NCBI RefSeq assembly: GCF_900116625.1
Contig: NZ_FPBE01000002.1
Location: forward strand, 248,001 to 312,000
Direction: 5' to 3'
DNA length: 64,000 bases
Source: Idiomarina abyssalis
GTDB lineage: Bacteria > Pseudomonadota > Gammaproteobacteria > Enterobacterales > Alteromonadaceae
A model generated the notes under the pieces. That model made no database searches. It saw only the letters and a list, made by a program, of their open reading frames with translations, and was not told the origin of the DNA. Positions 51,322 to 59,601 of this stretch are shown here, piece by piece; position 1 is the stretch's first letter; each line of letters begins with the position of its first letter. Position numbers and translations under genes: made by a program.

Positions 51322-52430
51322 TGCCTCAGCGTTTTATCGGACTCATGTCGGGCACCAGTATGGATGCTGTTGACGCGGCATTAGTCCAGATAAACGCTCA
51401 AGGTCAGGTTAAACTGGAAGCCTGCTACTCTCTGGCGATACCCCAAAACCTCCGCTCTCGTTTACTGACAATAAGTCATACCGACAATTGGATAGCCGAT
51501 GAGCTGGCAGCTCTGGACGTCGCGTTTTCTGAACACTGCACTCAAGCCGTTAAAGCGCTTTTAGTGAAGGCACGGCTTACACCCGAAAGCATCACCGCAA
51601 TTGCCAGTCACGGTCAAACGGTACGCCATAAACCCAACTTTAAAACCCCTTATACCTGCCAGATTGGCGACCCGGCCCGCTTGGCAGCTAGCACAAGTAT
51701 CGATGTCATTTATGATTTCCGGCGCAAAGACATCGCCGCCGGTGGTCAGGGAGCTCCACTGGTTCCTGCTTTTCACAAGCAAGTATTTGCGCATCAGAAG
51801 CAAAGTATTGCTGTCATTAATTTAGGCGGTATAGCCAATGTCACCTGGTTAGGTCCAGAAGGCCAGGTGCTCGGCTTTGATACAGGCCCTGCCAATACCT
51901 TGCTGGACCAATGGGTTCAGCAGCATTACCCGAATGAAAGTTTCGACAAAGACGCACAGTTTGCTCGCGCAGGTGAAGTTCAGGCTGCGCTGTTAGAACA
52001 GTTACTTCAGCACCCCTTCTTTTCAAAACCTGCCCCAAAAAGCACGGGTCGGGAAGAGTTCAACTTAGACTGGCTTAAGCCCCTATTAGAGAAAAAGCAG
52101 CTTTCTTTTGACGATGTTCAGCGCACCTTAGTTGAACTTACGGCTATAACGGTCAAAGATGCTCTGAAAACACTACCACAACAACCCCACGCGGTTTATT
52201 TTTGCGGCGGCGGCACGAACAACCCGTTACTCATGGAGCGCTTTGCAGAGCTACTGACGCCGGCTAAATGCAATACCACGGAGAACCTGGGAGTGGATCC
52301 GCAATGGGTTGAAGCCATGGCCTTTGCCTGGCTAGGCTGGTGCTATGAGCATAAAAAACCGGGTAACCAGCCTGAAGTTACAGGAGCCAGCCACCCGGTT
52401 GTTTTAGGTTCTAAAGTTCTGCATCAATAG
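51321..52430 (+). CDS. anmK: Anhydro-N-acetylmuramic acid kinase AnmK
   Basis: The 369-residue sugar kinase converts 1,6-anhydroMurNAc to MurNAc-6-phosphate. It has the N-terminal phosphate motif GLMSGTSMDAVDAALVQI, then VINLGGIANVTWLG, the catalytic-Asp region LGFDTGPANTLLDQWVQ and FCGGGTNNPLLMERF. Its ATG overlaps the stop of the M23 gene. The presence of AmgK-MurU at 38087-39756 raises the question of which recycling route dominates. Confidence 0.96.
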   Translation: MPQRFIGLMSGTSMDAVDAALVQINAQGQVKLEACYSLAIPQNLRSRLLTISHTDNWIADELAALDVAFSEHCTQAVKALLVKARLTPESITAIASHGQTVRHKPNFKTPYTCQIGDPARLAASTSIDVIYDFRRKDIAAGGQGAPLVPAFHKQVFAHQKQSIAVINLGGIANVTWLGPEGQVLGFDTGPANTLLDQWVQQHYPNESFDKDAQFARAGEVQAALLEQLLQHPFFSKPAPKSTGREEFNLDWLKPLLEKKQLSFDDVQRTLVELTAITVKDALKTLPQQPHAVYFCGGGTNNPLLMERFAELLTPAKCNTTENLGVDPQWVEAMAFAWLGWCYEHKKPGNQPEVTGASHPVVLGSKVLHQ

Positions 52431-52435
52431 ACGTA

Positions 52436-53752
52436 TTATTCAGCGCCCAATTCTTTAAACGCATCGCGGGTCAGATTCTCATTTCCATCGGCTCCAACCA
52501 CGATACTGTCTTCAATACGCACACCGCCGTATGGACGCAATTCATCCACCTTATCCCAGTTGATATCAGCACTGTCTTTGTGCTCTTCCAGCAACTGATC
52601 GACCACGTATAAGCCCGGCTCAATAGTAAAGACCTGACCCACTTCAATGTCGCGCAGTAAACGCAAGAATGGATGACGTTCGCTACGCTCGTAGCTGTCA
52701 CCTTTATCGTCTTTCAGGAAGCCACCAACATCGTGCACCTGTAAACCAATAAAGTGACCCAGTCCGTGCGGCATAAAGGCGCTGGTGTAACCTTTGTCGT
52801 AAATGCTTTGTGCATCACCTTTAATAAACTCAAAGTCACTTAAAATTTGCGCAACTTTCAAATGCATTGACACATGCAGGTCGTAATAATTCACGCCTGG
52901 CTTAATTTCGCTTAATAGCTCCTGCTGAGCCTTATCCATGGCTTCAACTAAGTCTGCGTAGAAACCTTCTTCATAAGCGTAAGAACGGGTTATATCAGAG
53001 CAATAACCGCGATATCGTGCGCCAGCATCAATCAAGAACGAGCGAATTTGCTTAGGCGGAACCGTGTCGTAAACATCATAGTGCAAAATTGCTGAGTGGC
53101 TGTTCAGAGCAACAATGCTGTTATACGGCACTTGTGACTCGCGAAAGTCGATAGCTCCTAAGTAGGCATGGTGTATTTCCAGCTCACTTTTACCCGCAAA
53201 AAATGCTTCTTTGGCTGCAACATGAGCTTTTGCTGCTAAACGGTTGGCTTCGCGCAGATTTTCCACTTCCCACTCGGTTTTTATCGAGCGGTGGAAATGC
53301 AGGTGATCAATCAGTGCCTGTGGGTTACGAGCTTTTACTTTCCAGTCACTGACTGGTTGAGCAAAGTCTTCTCCAATAAAGGCTGCCTGTTCCAGGTCAC
53401 TGCCTAAATCTTCGGTCAACATGCTTAAGTCGTCGATAATTTTTAAATCGACATACTGCTGCCACTCTTCTTCCGGAACGTTAACCGGAGCGTGCCAGAA
53501 GTCACGTGCCTGAAATAAGTACACAGTAGGACGCTGACTGCCTTTGCGATAAAAAATCGCACTTTTAGGGCTTTCTGTAACCGGTACCCAATACTTAAAC
53601 AGAGGGTTAACACGGTACGGCGGCGCGTTGTCATCAAGAAAATCAACCCGGGGTTGCCCCGAGTAAACCAATACGGATTCAAATTGATTGTCCTCTAACG
53701 CTTTATCAAAGCGGCTACAAACTGTCTTGATGTGTTCTGCGTACGCGCCCAT
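52436..53752 (-). CDS. pepQ: Xaa-Pro dipeptidase PepQ
   Basis: A 438-residue M24 metallopeptidase that hydrolyses dipeptides ending in proline. The five metal ligands are visible: SFLIDAGARYRGYCSDITRS (two Asp), FMPHGLGHFIGLQVHDVGG (His), TIEPGLYVV (Glu) and VRIEDSIVV (Glu). Members of this family also hydrolyse organophosphates (OPAA). Its ribosome site, GAGG, seven bases before the ATG, lies in the 3' arm of a terminator-like hairpin. It is downstream of erpA. Confidence 0.95.
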   Translation of the reverse strand: MGAYAEHIKTVCSRFDKALEDNQFESVLVYSGQPRVDFLDDNAPPYRVNPLFKYWVPVTESPKSAIFYRKGSQRPTVYLFQARDFWHAPVNVPEEEWQQYVDLKIIDDLSMLTEDLGSDLEQAAFIGEDFAQPVSDWKVKARNPQALIDHLHFHRSIKTEWEVENLREANRLAAKAHVAAKEAFFAGKSELEIHHAYLGAIDFRESQVPYNSIVALNSHSAILHYDVYDTVPPKQIRSFLIDAGARYRGYCSDITRSYAYEEGFYADLVEAMDKAQQELLSEIKPGVNYYDLHVSMHLKVAQILSDFEFIKGDAQSIYDKGYTSAFMPHGLGHFIGLQVHDVGGFLKDDKGDSYERSERHPFLRLLRDIEVGQVFTIEPGLYVVDQLLEEHKDSADINWDKVDELRPYGGVRIEDSIVVGADGNENLTRDAFKELGAE

Positions 53753-53757
53753 AAAAA

Positions 53758-53781
53758 AACCTCACAAAAAATTGTGAGGTT
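53758..53781 (-). terminator. Hairpin with T-run before pepQ, containing its ribosome site
   Basis: On the minus strand AACCTCACAA and TTGTGAGGTT form a 10-pair stem with a TTTT loop. Seven T residues follow directly, then the pepQ ATG. It has the shape of a rho-independent terminator for erpA, and its 3' arm carries the only ribosome site of pepQ. Confidence 0.75.
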
Positions 53782-53810
53782 ATTCTAGCGGAAAAAGCGC
53801 AAACTTTCAG
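53782..53810 (-). promoter_or_regulatory. Possible pepQ promoter
   Basis: CTGAAA (53810-53805) and TAGAAT (53787-53782) on the minus strand are 17 bases apart. The expected start of transcription falls inside the 5' arm of the adjoining hairpin. Confidence 0.45.
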
Positions 53811-53835
53811 CCGCTCAAGTCTATTGGGGCAGGCG

Positions 53836-54186
53836 TTAAATCGAAAAGCTGGACCCACAACCGCAGGTCGTGGTTGCATTGGGGTTGTCAACGAAAAAGC
53901 GAGAGCCCTGCAGCCCTTCTTCGTAACTGACCACACCGCCCATCAGATATTGTAAACTCATAGGGTCAACCAATAGCGTAACGCCATTTTTCTCTATTTC
54001 CATGTCACCCGGGTTTTTCTTTTCATCAAAGGTAAAACCGTACTGGAAGCCAGAGCATCCGCCTCCGGTTACGTAAACACGCAACTTCAAATTTGGGTTT
54101 TCTTCTTCAGCAATCAGCTTACCCACTTTGCTTGCCGCTTGCTCAGTAAACTCAATCGGCATCGCCTGTTCTGCTGCACTGCTCAT
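53836..54186 (-). CDS. erpA: Iron-sulfur cluster insertion protein ErpA
   Basis: A 116-residue A-type carrier that hands Fe-S clusters to targets such as IspG. The three conserved cysteines are in [12 protein letters not shown] and in CGCGSSFSI at the C-terminus. Length and the segment [16 protein letters not shown] fit ErpA. The upstream coiled-coil gene is 56 bases away on the same strand. Confidence 0.96.
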   Translation of the reverse strand: MSSAAEQAMPIEFTEQAASKVGKLIAEEENPNLKLRVYVTGGGCSGFQYGFTFDEKKNPGDMEIEKNGVTLLVDPMSLQYLMGGVVSYEEGLQGSRFFVDNPNATTTCGCGSSFSI

Positions 54187-54242
54187 GATTTCTCTACCTT
54201 CGTTGAACTCTACGGCTATTTTCTCTTACCTGAGTATTTTGG

Positions 54243-54989
54243 TCAAGTATCGCCATCGCTCCGCACACCAGGGGTTGTTTCATTACGGCTAATTTCTTTC
54301 CAGAAAAAAGCTCTGTCCAGGGTTCCTTTGCCACCTTTGGTTAACCGAACCCTAACTTCAACCCGCTCAGGGGCCAGGCCCTCCGGCATAAAAAAGTCTC
54401 CCTCATACAGCGAAAAGTAGCGCATTGAAAAGCTGCGGTCGTCGTCGCCAATGTTCGCCAGATCTAATAAGTCGTAACGCTTTTTTTCTCCGTCGATGCG
54501 ACCTATAAGCTCGACTGTCACATTACCCTGAACGAAATTACGGCGTTGTTCTATCTGCAATAACGCGAGAGAGAAGTGAAAGTGATTCTCAGAACGGTTC
54601 GCGGTGACAGTCAGCGAGTCAATAGTAACCCCGCTTTCCTGCAACTCCGGCGCCATAATTTTCTGATAGAAAGCTAAGTCGCGTCGCAGCCCATAATTAT
54701 CGTTTTGCAGTGCGGACAGCTCGTCCTGCAGGCTTTGGTTCGCTGAACGTTCAATGTCCAATTCAACCTGCAGCACATGTCTCTGATATTCCATTTGCTC
54801 TAGTCGCTGATACAGCTGATCTAACTGCTCTTCCTGTTCTGCAACTTCTTCCTTTAACGCCTGCGCGTGCCATACACCAGCCAAATACGCCAGGTAGACA
54901 ACCAAAACGGCAGCCAGGATCATTACTAAAAATACCGGGAAGGCTCCCCAGCGCTGTTGCCAGTATTTCAGGTTAAAATAGGGCTTCAT
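54243..54989 (-). CDS. Membrane-anchored coiled-coil protein (DUF6776-like)
   Basis: A 248-residue protein of no known function. A single membrane helix (VFLVMILAAVLVVYLAYLAG, about 19-38) is followed by a Glu/Gln-rich coiled coil (about 42-105, for example EEQLDQLYQRLEQMEYQ) and a beta-rich periplasmic domain (about 110-235, with VTANRSENHFHFSLALLQIE). I think this is the family called DUF6776 but could not check. It lies upstream of erpA on the same strand. Confidence 0.75.
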   Translation of the reverse strand: MKPYFNLKYWQQRWGAFPVFLVMILAAVLVVYLAYLAGVWHAQALKEEVAEQEEQLDQLYQRLEQMEYQRHVLQVELDIERSANQSLQDELSALQNDNYGLRRDLAFYQKIMAPELQESGVTIDSLTVTANRSENHFHFSLALLQIEQRRNFVQGNVTVELIGRIDGEKKRYDLLDLANIGDDDRSFSMRYFSLYEGDFFMPEGLAPERVEVRVRLTKGGKGTLDRAFFWKEISRNETTPGVRSDGDT

Positions 54990-55085
54990 AACTTCCAGCT
55001 CATTTCCATCAAGCGTTTATGCTGATATGTTATTGATAAATATGCAAGCGTCATCCCACGGTTTAAGGTAAGGATCGTATTTCAA

Positions 55086-56780
55086 ATGGCCACTAGCTCC
55101 GTACTCCGGCAACAACTGCGAAAACAACTGGCGACGCCCTCTACGACTATCGCAATTTGTTTAATGGGCCTGGCCGGCGGTATTCTGGCAGCACTCATGA
55201 TTGCCGGTTTTCGGTTCGCCATAGAGCAAGGCGCCTATCTTGTCGGTAATGACAGCTATTGGCAACAGCCTTTACCAACTACTTACCGCTTTTTACTCCC
55301 GGTTGTTGCGGCTGTCATGATTTATATTCTGTTCAGGCTTTCAGGGTCAAAGCATGTTCGAATGGGCATACCTTACGTTATTCACCGCATGAAGCAGCAT
55401 TACGGTATGCTGCCCTGGCGCAGCACGGTGAATCAGTTCTTCGGCGGTATTATTGCACTGGTTGCGGGATTTAGTGTTGGCCGAGAAGGTCCCGCCGTTC
55501 ATTTAGGCGCTGCGGCTGCAACCTGGCTGGGCTTTCATTTTGATGCACCAAAAAATGCCGTTCGCACCCTGGCGGCCTGTGGTATTGCAGCTGCAATAGC
55601 TGCATCCTTCAATACCCCTTTGGCCGCTATGATTCTGGTTATGGAAGTGGTTCTGCGGGAATATAAGGTTCATGTTTTCATCCCGGTTATGCTCTCGGCG
55701 GTTGCCGGCTCGCTGATAACTGAAGAGATTTTTGGTGTTGCCTCCGAATTAGCCGTTTTGTCTGCACAGGATATTCCGACCACGCAACTGCCCTGGGTCG
55801 TATTGCTTGGTGTCGTTCTTGGGTTAGTCGGCGTAATGTTTAAAAAACTGATGCTGGATGTCATGGAAACGGTCAAGGACATGTCGTTGTTTACCCGTTT
55901 ATTATTTGCCGGACTTATCACCGCCATGCTTGCTGTCATTATACCCACCAGTTTAGGCCCGGGGCTTACCGCCATTGAGCAGGTGCTGAATCATCAAGGT
56001 CAAATGTCATTACTGGTCACCTTACTGATTGCCAAACTCTTTGCTTCTGCGATTGCATTAGGTATGGGCATACCTGGTGGGTTAATCGGTGCTGTATTTG
56101 GAATAGGCGCTATTATTGCGGCGGTATTCGTAGGGGCTGTCAATGGTCTCGGTATTCAGCAGGGTCTCTCTTTTGACAGCTTCATCTTGTTGGGTATGGC
56201 AGGCATTTTGGCAGCCTGTATTCACGCCCCCATGGCAGCTCTTCTGGCTATCGTTGAATTGTCCCGTAGCGTTGAAATTATTATTCCGGCTATGTTGGTT
56301 ATTGTGCCCGCTTATCTGATATCCAGCCAGTTACTCAAATCCAAGTCGATTTTTATTGCCCAACTTGACCTTCAGAACTTGCCCTATCAACTTGCGCCAG
56401 TGCATGTTGCTCTGCAAAAAACGGGGGTTGAAAACGTTATGGAAACCGACTTTAAACTCCTGCTTGAACCGACTCAAAATGAACTGGTTGACGCATTAGA
56501 ATCAGCACAGGCAAAAACCGTTATCGTAATGTCGGTCGATGAAGAAAATCAGGCCCTTTACCGACTCGTATCCTATGATATCAATGCCGGTGACAGCCCA
56601 AGCCTGAGCTATACGCCAATTAAAGGAATTCGGGTAACCTCTACTTTGGCTGAAGTTTATGATGAAATAGGCCAGCAAAGACGAGGCGCCGTATTTGTTT
56701 ATGAAACAGATGACGGACAACCTTGTGGAATTGTCACCTGGGAAATAGTCCGTAAAGCCTTACAGAGAGAGCTCGCATGA
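55086..56780 (+). CDS. ClC-family anion channel or antiporter
   Basis: A 564-residue membrane protein with about 14 to 18 hydrophobic segments and a C-terminal CBS-like region (about 430-564). The gating glutamate motif GREGPAVHLG is present. The motif that normally reads GSGIP, whose Ser binds chloride, reads VRMGIPYVI here, with Met in place of Ser. The helix-N motif GxFxP is also altered (IPGGLIGAVFG). Transport of an anion is likely, but its identity and whether protons are exchanged are open. The stop overlaps the hemJ start (ATGA). Confidence 0.85.
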   Translation: MATSSVLRQQLRKQLATPSTTIAICLMGLAGGILAALMIAGFRFAIEQGAYLVGNDSYWQQPLPTTYRFLLPVVAAVMIYILFRLSGSKHVRMGIPYVIHRMKQHYGMLPWRSTVNQFFGGIIALVAGFSVGREGPAVHLGAAAATWLGFHFDAPKNAVRTLAACGIAAAIAASFNTPLAAMILVMEVVLREYKVHVFIPVMLSAVAGSLITEEIFGVASELAVLSAQDIPTTQLPWVVLLGVVLGLVGVMFKKLMLDVMETVKDMSLFTRLLFAGLITAMLAVIIPTSLGPGLTAIEQVLNHQGQMSLLVTLLIAKLFASAIALGMGIPGGLIGAVFGIGAIIAAVFVGAVNGLGIQQGLSFDSFILLGMAGILAACIHAPMAALLAIVELSRSVEIIIPAMLVIVPAYLISSQLLKSKSIFIAQLDLQNLPYQLAPVHVALQKTGVENVMETDFKLLLEPTQNELVDALESAQAKTVIVMSVDEENQALYRLVSYDINAGDSPSLSYTPIKGIRVTSTLAEVYDEIGQQRRGAVFVYETDDGQPCGIVTWEIVRKALQRELA

Positions 56781-57208
56781 CGTGGATACTATGGGTTAAA
56801 GCCCTGCACATTGCCTTTATGGTTGCCTGGTTCGCTGGCATTTTTTATTTGCCACGCTTGTTTGTTTATCACGCAATGAATACAAAACCAGCTGTCGACG
56901 AGCAGCTCTGCGTCATGGAAAGGCGACTGCTGTATTTTGTCACGCCTTTCGCTATTCTTACCCTCATTTTCGGCGTTGTGCTGATTTTTGCTTATGGTTC
57001 GGCCTGGTTTGCCGCCAGTGGCTGGATGCACACTAAGCTGGTGTTGGTACTGTTGCTTTATATCTATCACGGCTACTGCTTTAAGCTGCTTAAAGACTTT
57101 AAAACCGGTAATAACCGCCGTAGCCATCGATTTTACCGTGTTTTTAACGAGCTCCCGGTACTGGCGCTGTTCGCGATCATAATTTTGGCCGTGGTTAAGC
57201 CTTATTAG
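56777..57208 (+). CDS. hemJ: Protoporphyrinogen oxidase HemJ
   Basis: A 143-residue membrane protein with four helices, of the UPF0093 family. It oxidises protoporphyrinogen IX in bacteria that lack HemG and HemY. The conserved His is in KALHIAFMVAWFAGIFYLPR near residue 11, and a conserved Lys in WMHTKLVLVLLLYIYHGY. It is translated with the ClC gene (ATGA overlap). hemL, also of haem synthesis, lies one gene downstream. Confidence 0.9.
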   Translation: MTWILWVKALHIAFMVAWFAGIFYLPRLFVYHAMNTKPAVDEQLCVMERRLLYFVTPFAILTLIFGVVLIFAYGSAWFAASGWMHTKLVLVLLLYIYHGYCFKLLKDFKTGNNRRSHRFYRVFNELPVLALFAIIILAVVKPY

Positions 57209-57209
57209 A

Positions 57210-57238
57210 TTCTCTTGTGCCACATGATTTGCTATAGT
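57210..57238 (+). promoter_or_regulatory. Extended -10 promoter before pyrB
   Basis: TATAGT (57233-57238) preceded by TGC, with a weak -35, TTCTCT (57210-57215), at 17-base spacing. It is in the 70-base hemJ-pyrB gap. I see no leader-peptide attenuator of the E. coli pyrBI kind. Confidence 0.5.
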
Positions 57239-57278
57239 GTGCGCCCAGTGACATTCTGCGGCAGAGGCGCACCTAAAG

Positions 57279-58292
57279 ATGAATTTCACCGGCTCCAATA
57301 TTCTTTCTGTAAACCAGTTCGATCGCGACAGTATTGATTATATTTTCTCCGTTGCTGACAAGATGCAACCTTATGCAAGGCGCAAAACACGCACCCGCGT
57401 TCTCGACGGCGCTATTCTCGGCAACCTGTTCTTTGAACCATCTACCCGTACCCGGGTCAGTTTTGGTACTGCGTTCAACCTGCTAGGGGGCGAAGTACGC
57501 GAAACCACCGGAATGGAAAGTTCTGCCATAGCCAAAGGTGAGTCGCTTTACGACACCGCCCGTGTGCTAAGCAGTTACAGTGACGTTATTGCTATGCGCC
57601 ACCCAAAGTCTGGCTCAGTGAGAGAGTTTGCCGAAGGCAGCCGGGTGCCTGTCATTAACGGCGGTGACGGAGCAAACGAGCACCCCACGCAGGCACTACT
57701 GGATCTTTACACCATTCAAAAAGAGCTGGCATATCATCAACAAAGCATTGATAACATGCACATTTGCATGATTGGCGATTTAAAATACGGACGTACAGTT
57801 CACTCGCTGTCGACGCTGCTATCCATGTACAAAAATATTAAGTTCACTTTAATTTCTCCACGTGAACTTTCTATGCCGGGCTCCGTATTAGATACGCTGG
57901 AAAACGCAGGTCACCGTGTCACTGTCACAGAAAAGGTCGACGGTATTGTCGACGCTGATATTGTCTATCAGACTCGCATTCAGCAAGAGCGTTTTGCCAG
58001 CCCGGAAGACGCTGATCAGTATCGCGGTAAGTTTCGTTTAAACCAGGATATATATACTAAGCACTACAAACCCAACACCGTCATCATGCACCCTCTGCCG
58101 CGAGATTCCCGCGCCGAGGCAAATGAACTGGATAATGACTTAAACCAAAACCCCAACCTGGCTATTTTCCGCCAGGCAGACAACGGCGTATTAATTCGTA
58201 TGGCTCTGTTTGCATTAACACTTGGGGTCGTTGATCAAGTTGATAAACACCAATGTGAGGTCAACTGGTACAGCGAGAAAAGCCAACAGTAA
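57279..58292 (+). CDS. pyrB: Aspartate carbamoyltransferase catalytic chain (long form)
   Basis: The 337-residue enzyme starts pyrimidine synthesis. The carbamoyl-phosphate motif is FFEPSTRTRVSFGTAF, with HPTQALLDLYTI and MHPLPRDSRAEANELDND further on. It is about 25 residues longer than E. coli PyrB. No pyrI regulatory gene follows: hemL begins 15 bases later. Allosteric control through PyrI is therefore not encoded here. Confidence 0.95.
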   Translation: MNFTGSNILSVNQFDRDSIDYIFSVADKMQPYARRKTRTRVLDGAILGNLFFEPSTRTRVSFGTAFNLLGGEVRETTGMESSAIAKGESLYDTARVLSSYSDVIAMRHPKSGSVREFAEGSRVPVINGGDGANEHPTQALLDLYTIQKELAYHQQSIDNMHICMIGDLKYGRTVHSLSTLLSMYKNIKFTLISPRELSMPGSVLDTLENAGHRVTVTEKVDGIVDADIVYQTRIQQERFASPEDADQYRGKFRLNQDIYTKHYKPNTVIMHPLPRDSRAEANELDNDLNQNPNLAIFRQADNGVLIRMALFALTLGVVDQVDKHQCEVNWYSEKSQQ

Positions 58293-58307
58293 AGAGGTAG
58301 TTACGAC

Positions 58308-59591
58308 ATGAGTCGCTCAGAAGAATTATACACTCAAGCACAAATCAGTATTCCTGGCGGCGTTAACTCGCCGGTTCGGGCTTTTAATGGCGTTGGTGGT
58401 ACACCCATCTTCTTTGAGCGCGCTGAAGGCGCTTATATGTTCGATGCTGACGGCAAACGTTACATAGACTACGTTGGCTCCTGGGGACCTATGATTCTGG
58501 GCCACAACCATCCGGCAGTTTTAGAGGCGACTCTGCAAGCGGCCAAGCGAGGCTTAAGCTTCGGAACGCCGACAGAAGTTGAAATCACTATGGCGGAAAC
58601 TATCCGCAAAATTGTGCCTTCAATTGAAAAAGTGCGTATGGTGAATTCTGGTACAGAAGCAACCATGACCGCTATTCGCCTGGCCCGAGGCTATACCGGC
58701 CGGGATAAAATTCTGAAGTTTGAAGGTAACTACCATGGTCACGCTGATTCATTGCTGGTTAAAGCCGGTTCAGGTGCTTTGACTCTGGGTGTACCTAATT
58801 CGCCCGGCATCCCGGAAGACTTTGCCAAACACACCCTAACTGTGAATTACAACGATATTGAATCAGTGAAAAAAGTTTTTGCTGAAATGGGTGACGAAAT
58901 TGCCTGTATTATTGTTGAACCTGTCGCCGGAAACATGAACTGCATTCCTCCGGTTGAAGGCTTTCTGGAAGGTTTACGCAGCATTTGCGACGATCACGGT
59001 TCGGTATTAATTTTTGACGAAGTTATGACCGGTTTCCGTGTAGCACCTGGCGGGGCCCAGGAGCGTTACAACATAAAGCCTGACCTGACTACTTTGGGTA
59101 AAGTTATTGGCGGCGGTATGCCGGTTGGTGCCTTTGGCGGCAAAAAGGAAGTGATGGACTACATTGCCCCGGTCGGCCCTGTTTATCAGGCCGGTACGTT
59201 ATCGGGTAACCCTGTTGCTATGGCTGCAGGCTTAGCGGCTTTACAACAATTATCAACACCAGGGTTATACGACCAGCTTTATCAGCGAGTTGACACTTTA
59301 CTCAACGGACTACAGGAACGTGCTGACCGTGCCGGAGTTCCAATGACCACCAGCCGTGCCGGCTCCATGTTTGGTTTCTTCTTTACCGAAGAACCTGAAG
59401 TCACAACCTTTACACAGGCGACCCAGTGCAACATGGAACACTTCAAAACTTTCTATCACGCCATGTTAGAGCAAGGAGTGTATTTGGCACCGTCAGCCTT
59501 CGAAGGCGGCTTTATGTCTGCGGCACACAGTGAAGAAGATATTCAGCAGACCCTGGATGCCGCTGAAAAAGCTTTCGCTAAATTGCTTTAG
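58308..59591 (+). CDS. hemL: Glutamate-1-semialdehyde 2,1-aminomutase HemL
   Basis: The 427-residue PLP enzyme makes 5-aminolevulinate in the C5 haem pathway. It has [17 protein letters not shown] at the start, the cofactor Asp in [13 protein letters not shown] and the PLP lysine in [18 protein letters not shown]. It follows pyrB and converges on mrcB with 10 bases between stop codons. Confidence 0.97.
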   Translation: MSRSEELYTQAQISIPGGVNSPVRAFNGVGGTPIFFERAEGAYMFDADGKRYIDYVGSWGPMILGHNHPAVLEATLQAAKRGLSFGTPTEVEITMAETIRKIVPSIEKVRMVNSGTEATMTAIRLARGYTGRDKILKFEGNYHGHADSLLVKAGSGALTLGVPNSPGIPEDFAKHTLTVNYNDIESVKKVFAEMGDEIACIIVEPVAGNMNCIPPVEGFLEGLRSICDDHGSVLIFDEVMTGFRVAPGGAQERYNIKPDLTTLGKVIGGGMPVGAFGGKKEVMDYIAPVGPVYQAGTLSGNPVAMAAGLAALQQLSTPGLYDQLYQRVDTLLNGLQERADRAGVPMTTSRAGSMFGFFFTEEPEVTTFTQATQCNMEHFKTFYHAMLEQGVYLAPSAFEGGFMSAAHSEEDIQQTLDAAEKAFAKLL

Positions 59592-59601
59592 TATTAGCTG
59601 A

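Noticed and set aside
57209-57278. Pyrimidine-sensing leader-peptide attenuator before pyrB
   Set aside because: The 70-base gap has no leader ORF with a T-run terminator of the pyrBI type.
56789-57298. 169-codon minus-strand frame opposite hemJ
   Set aside because: hemJ has the conserved His and Lys and a coupled start, while the opposite frame is rich in odd low-complexity residues.
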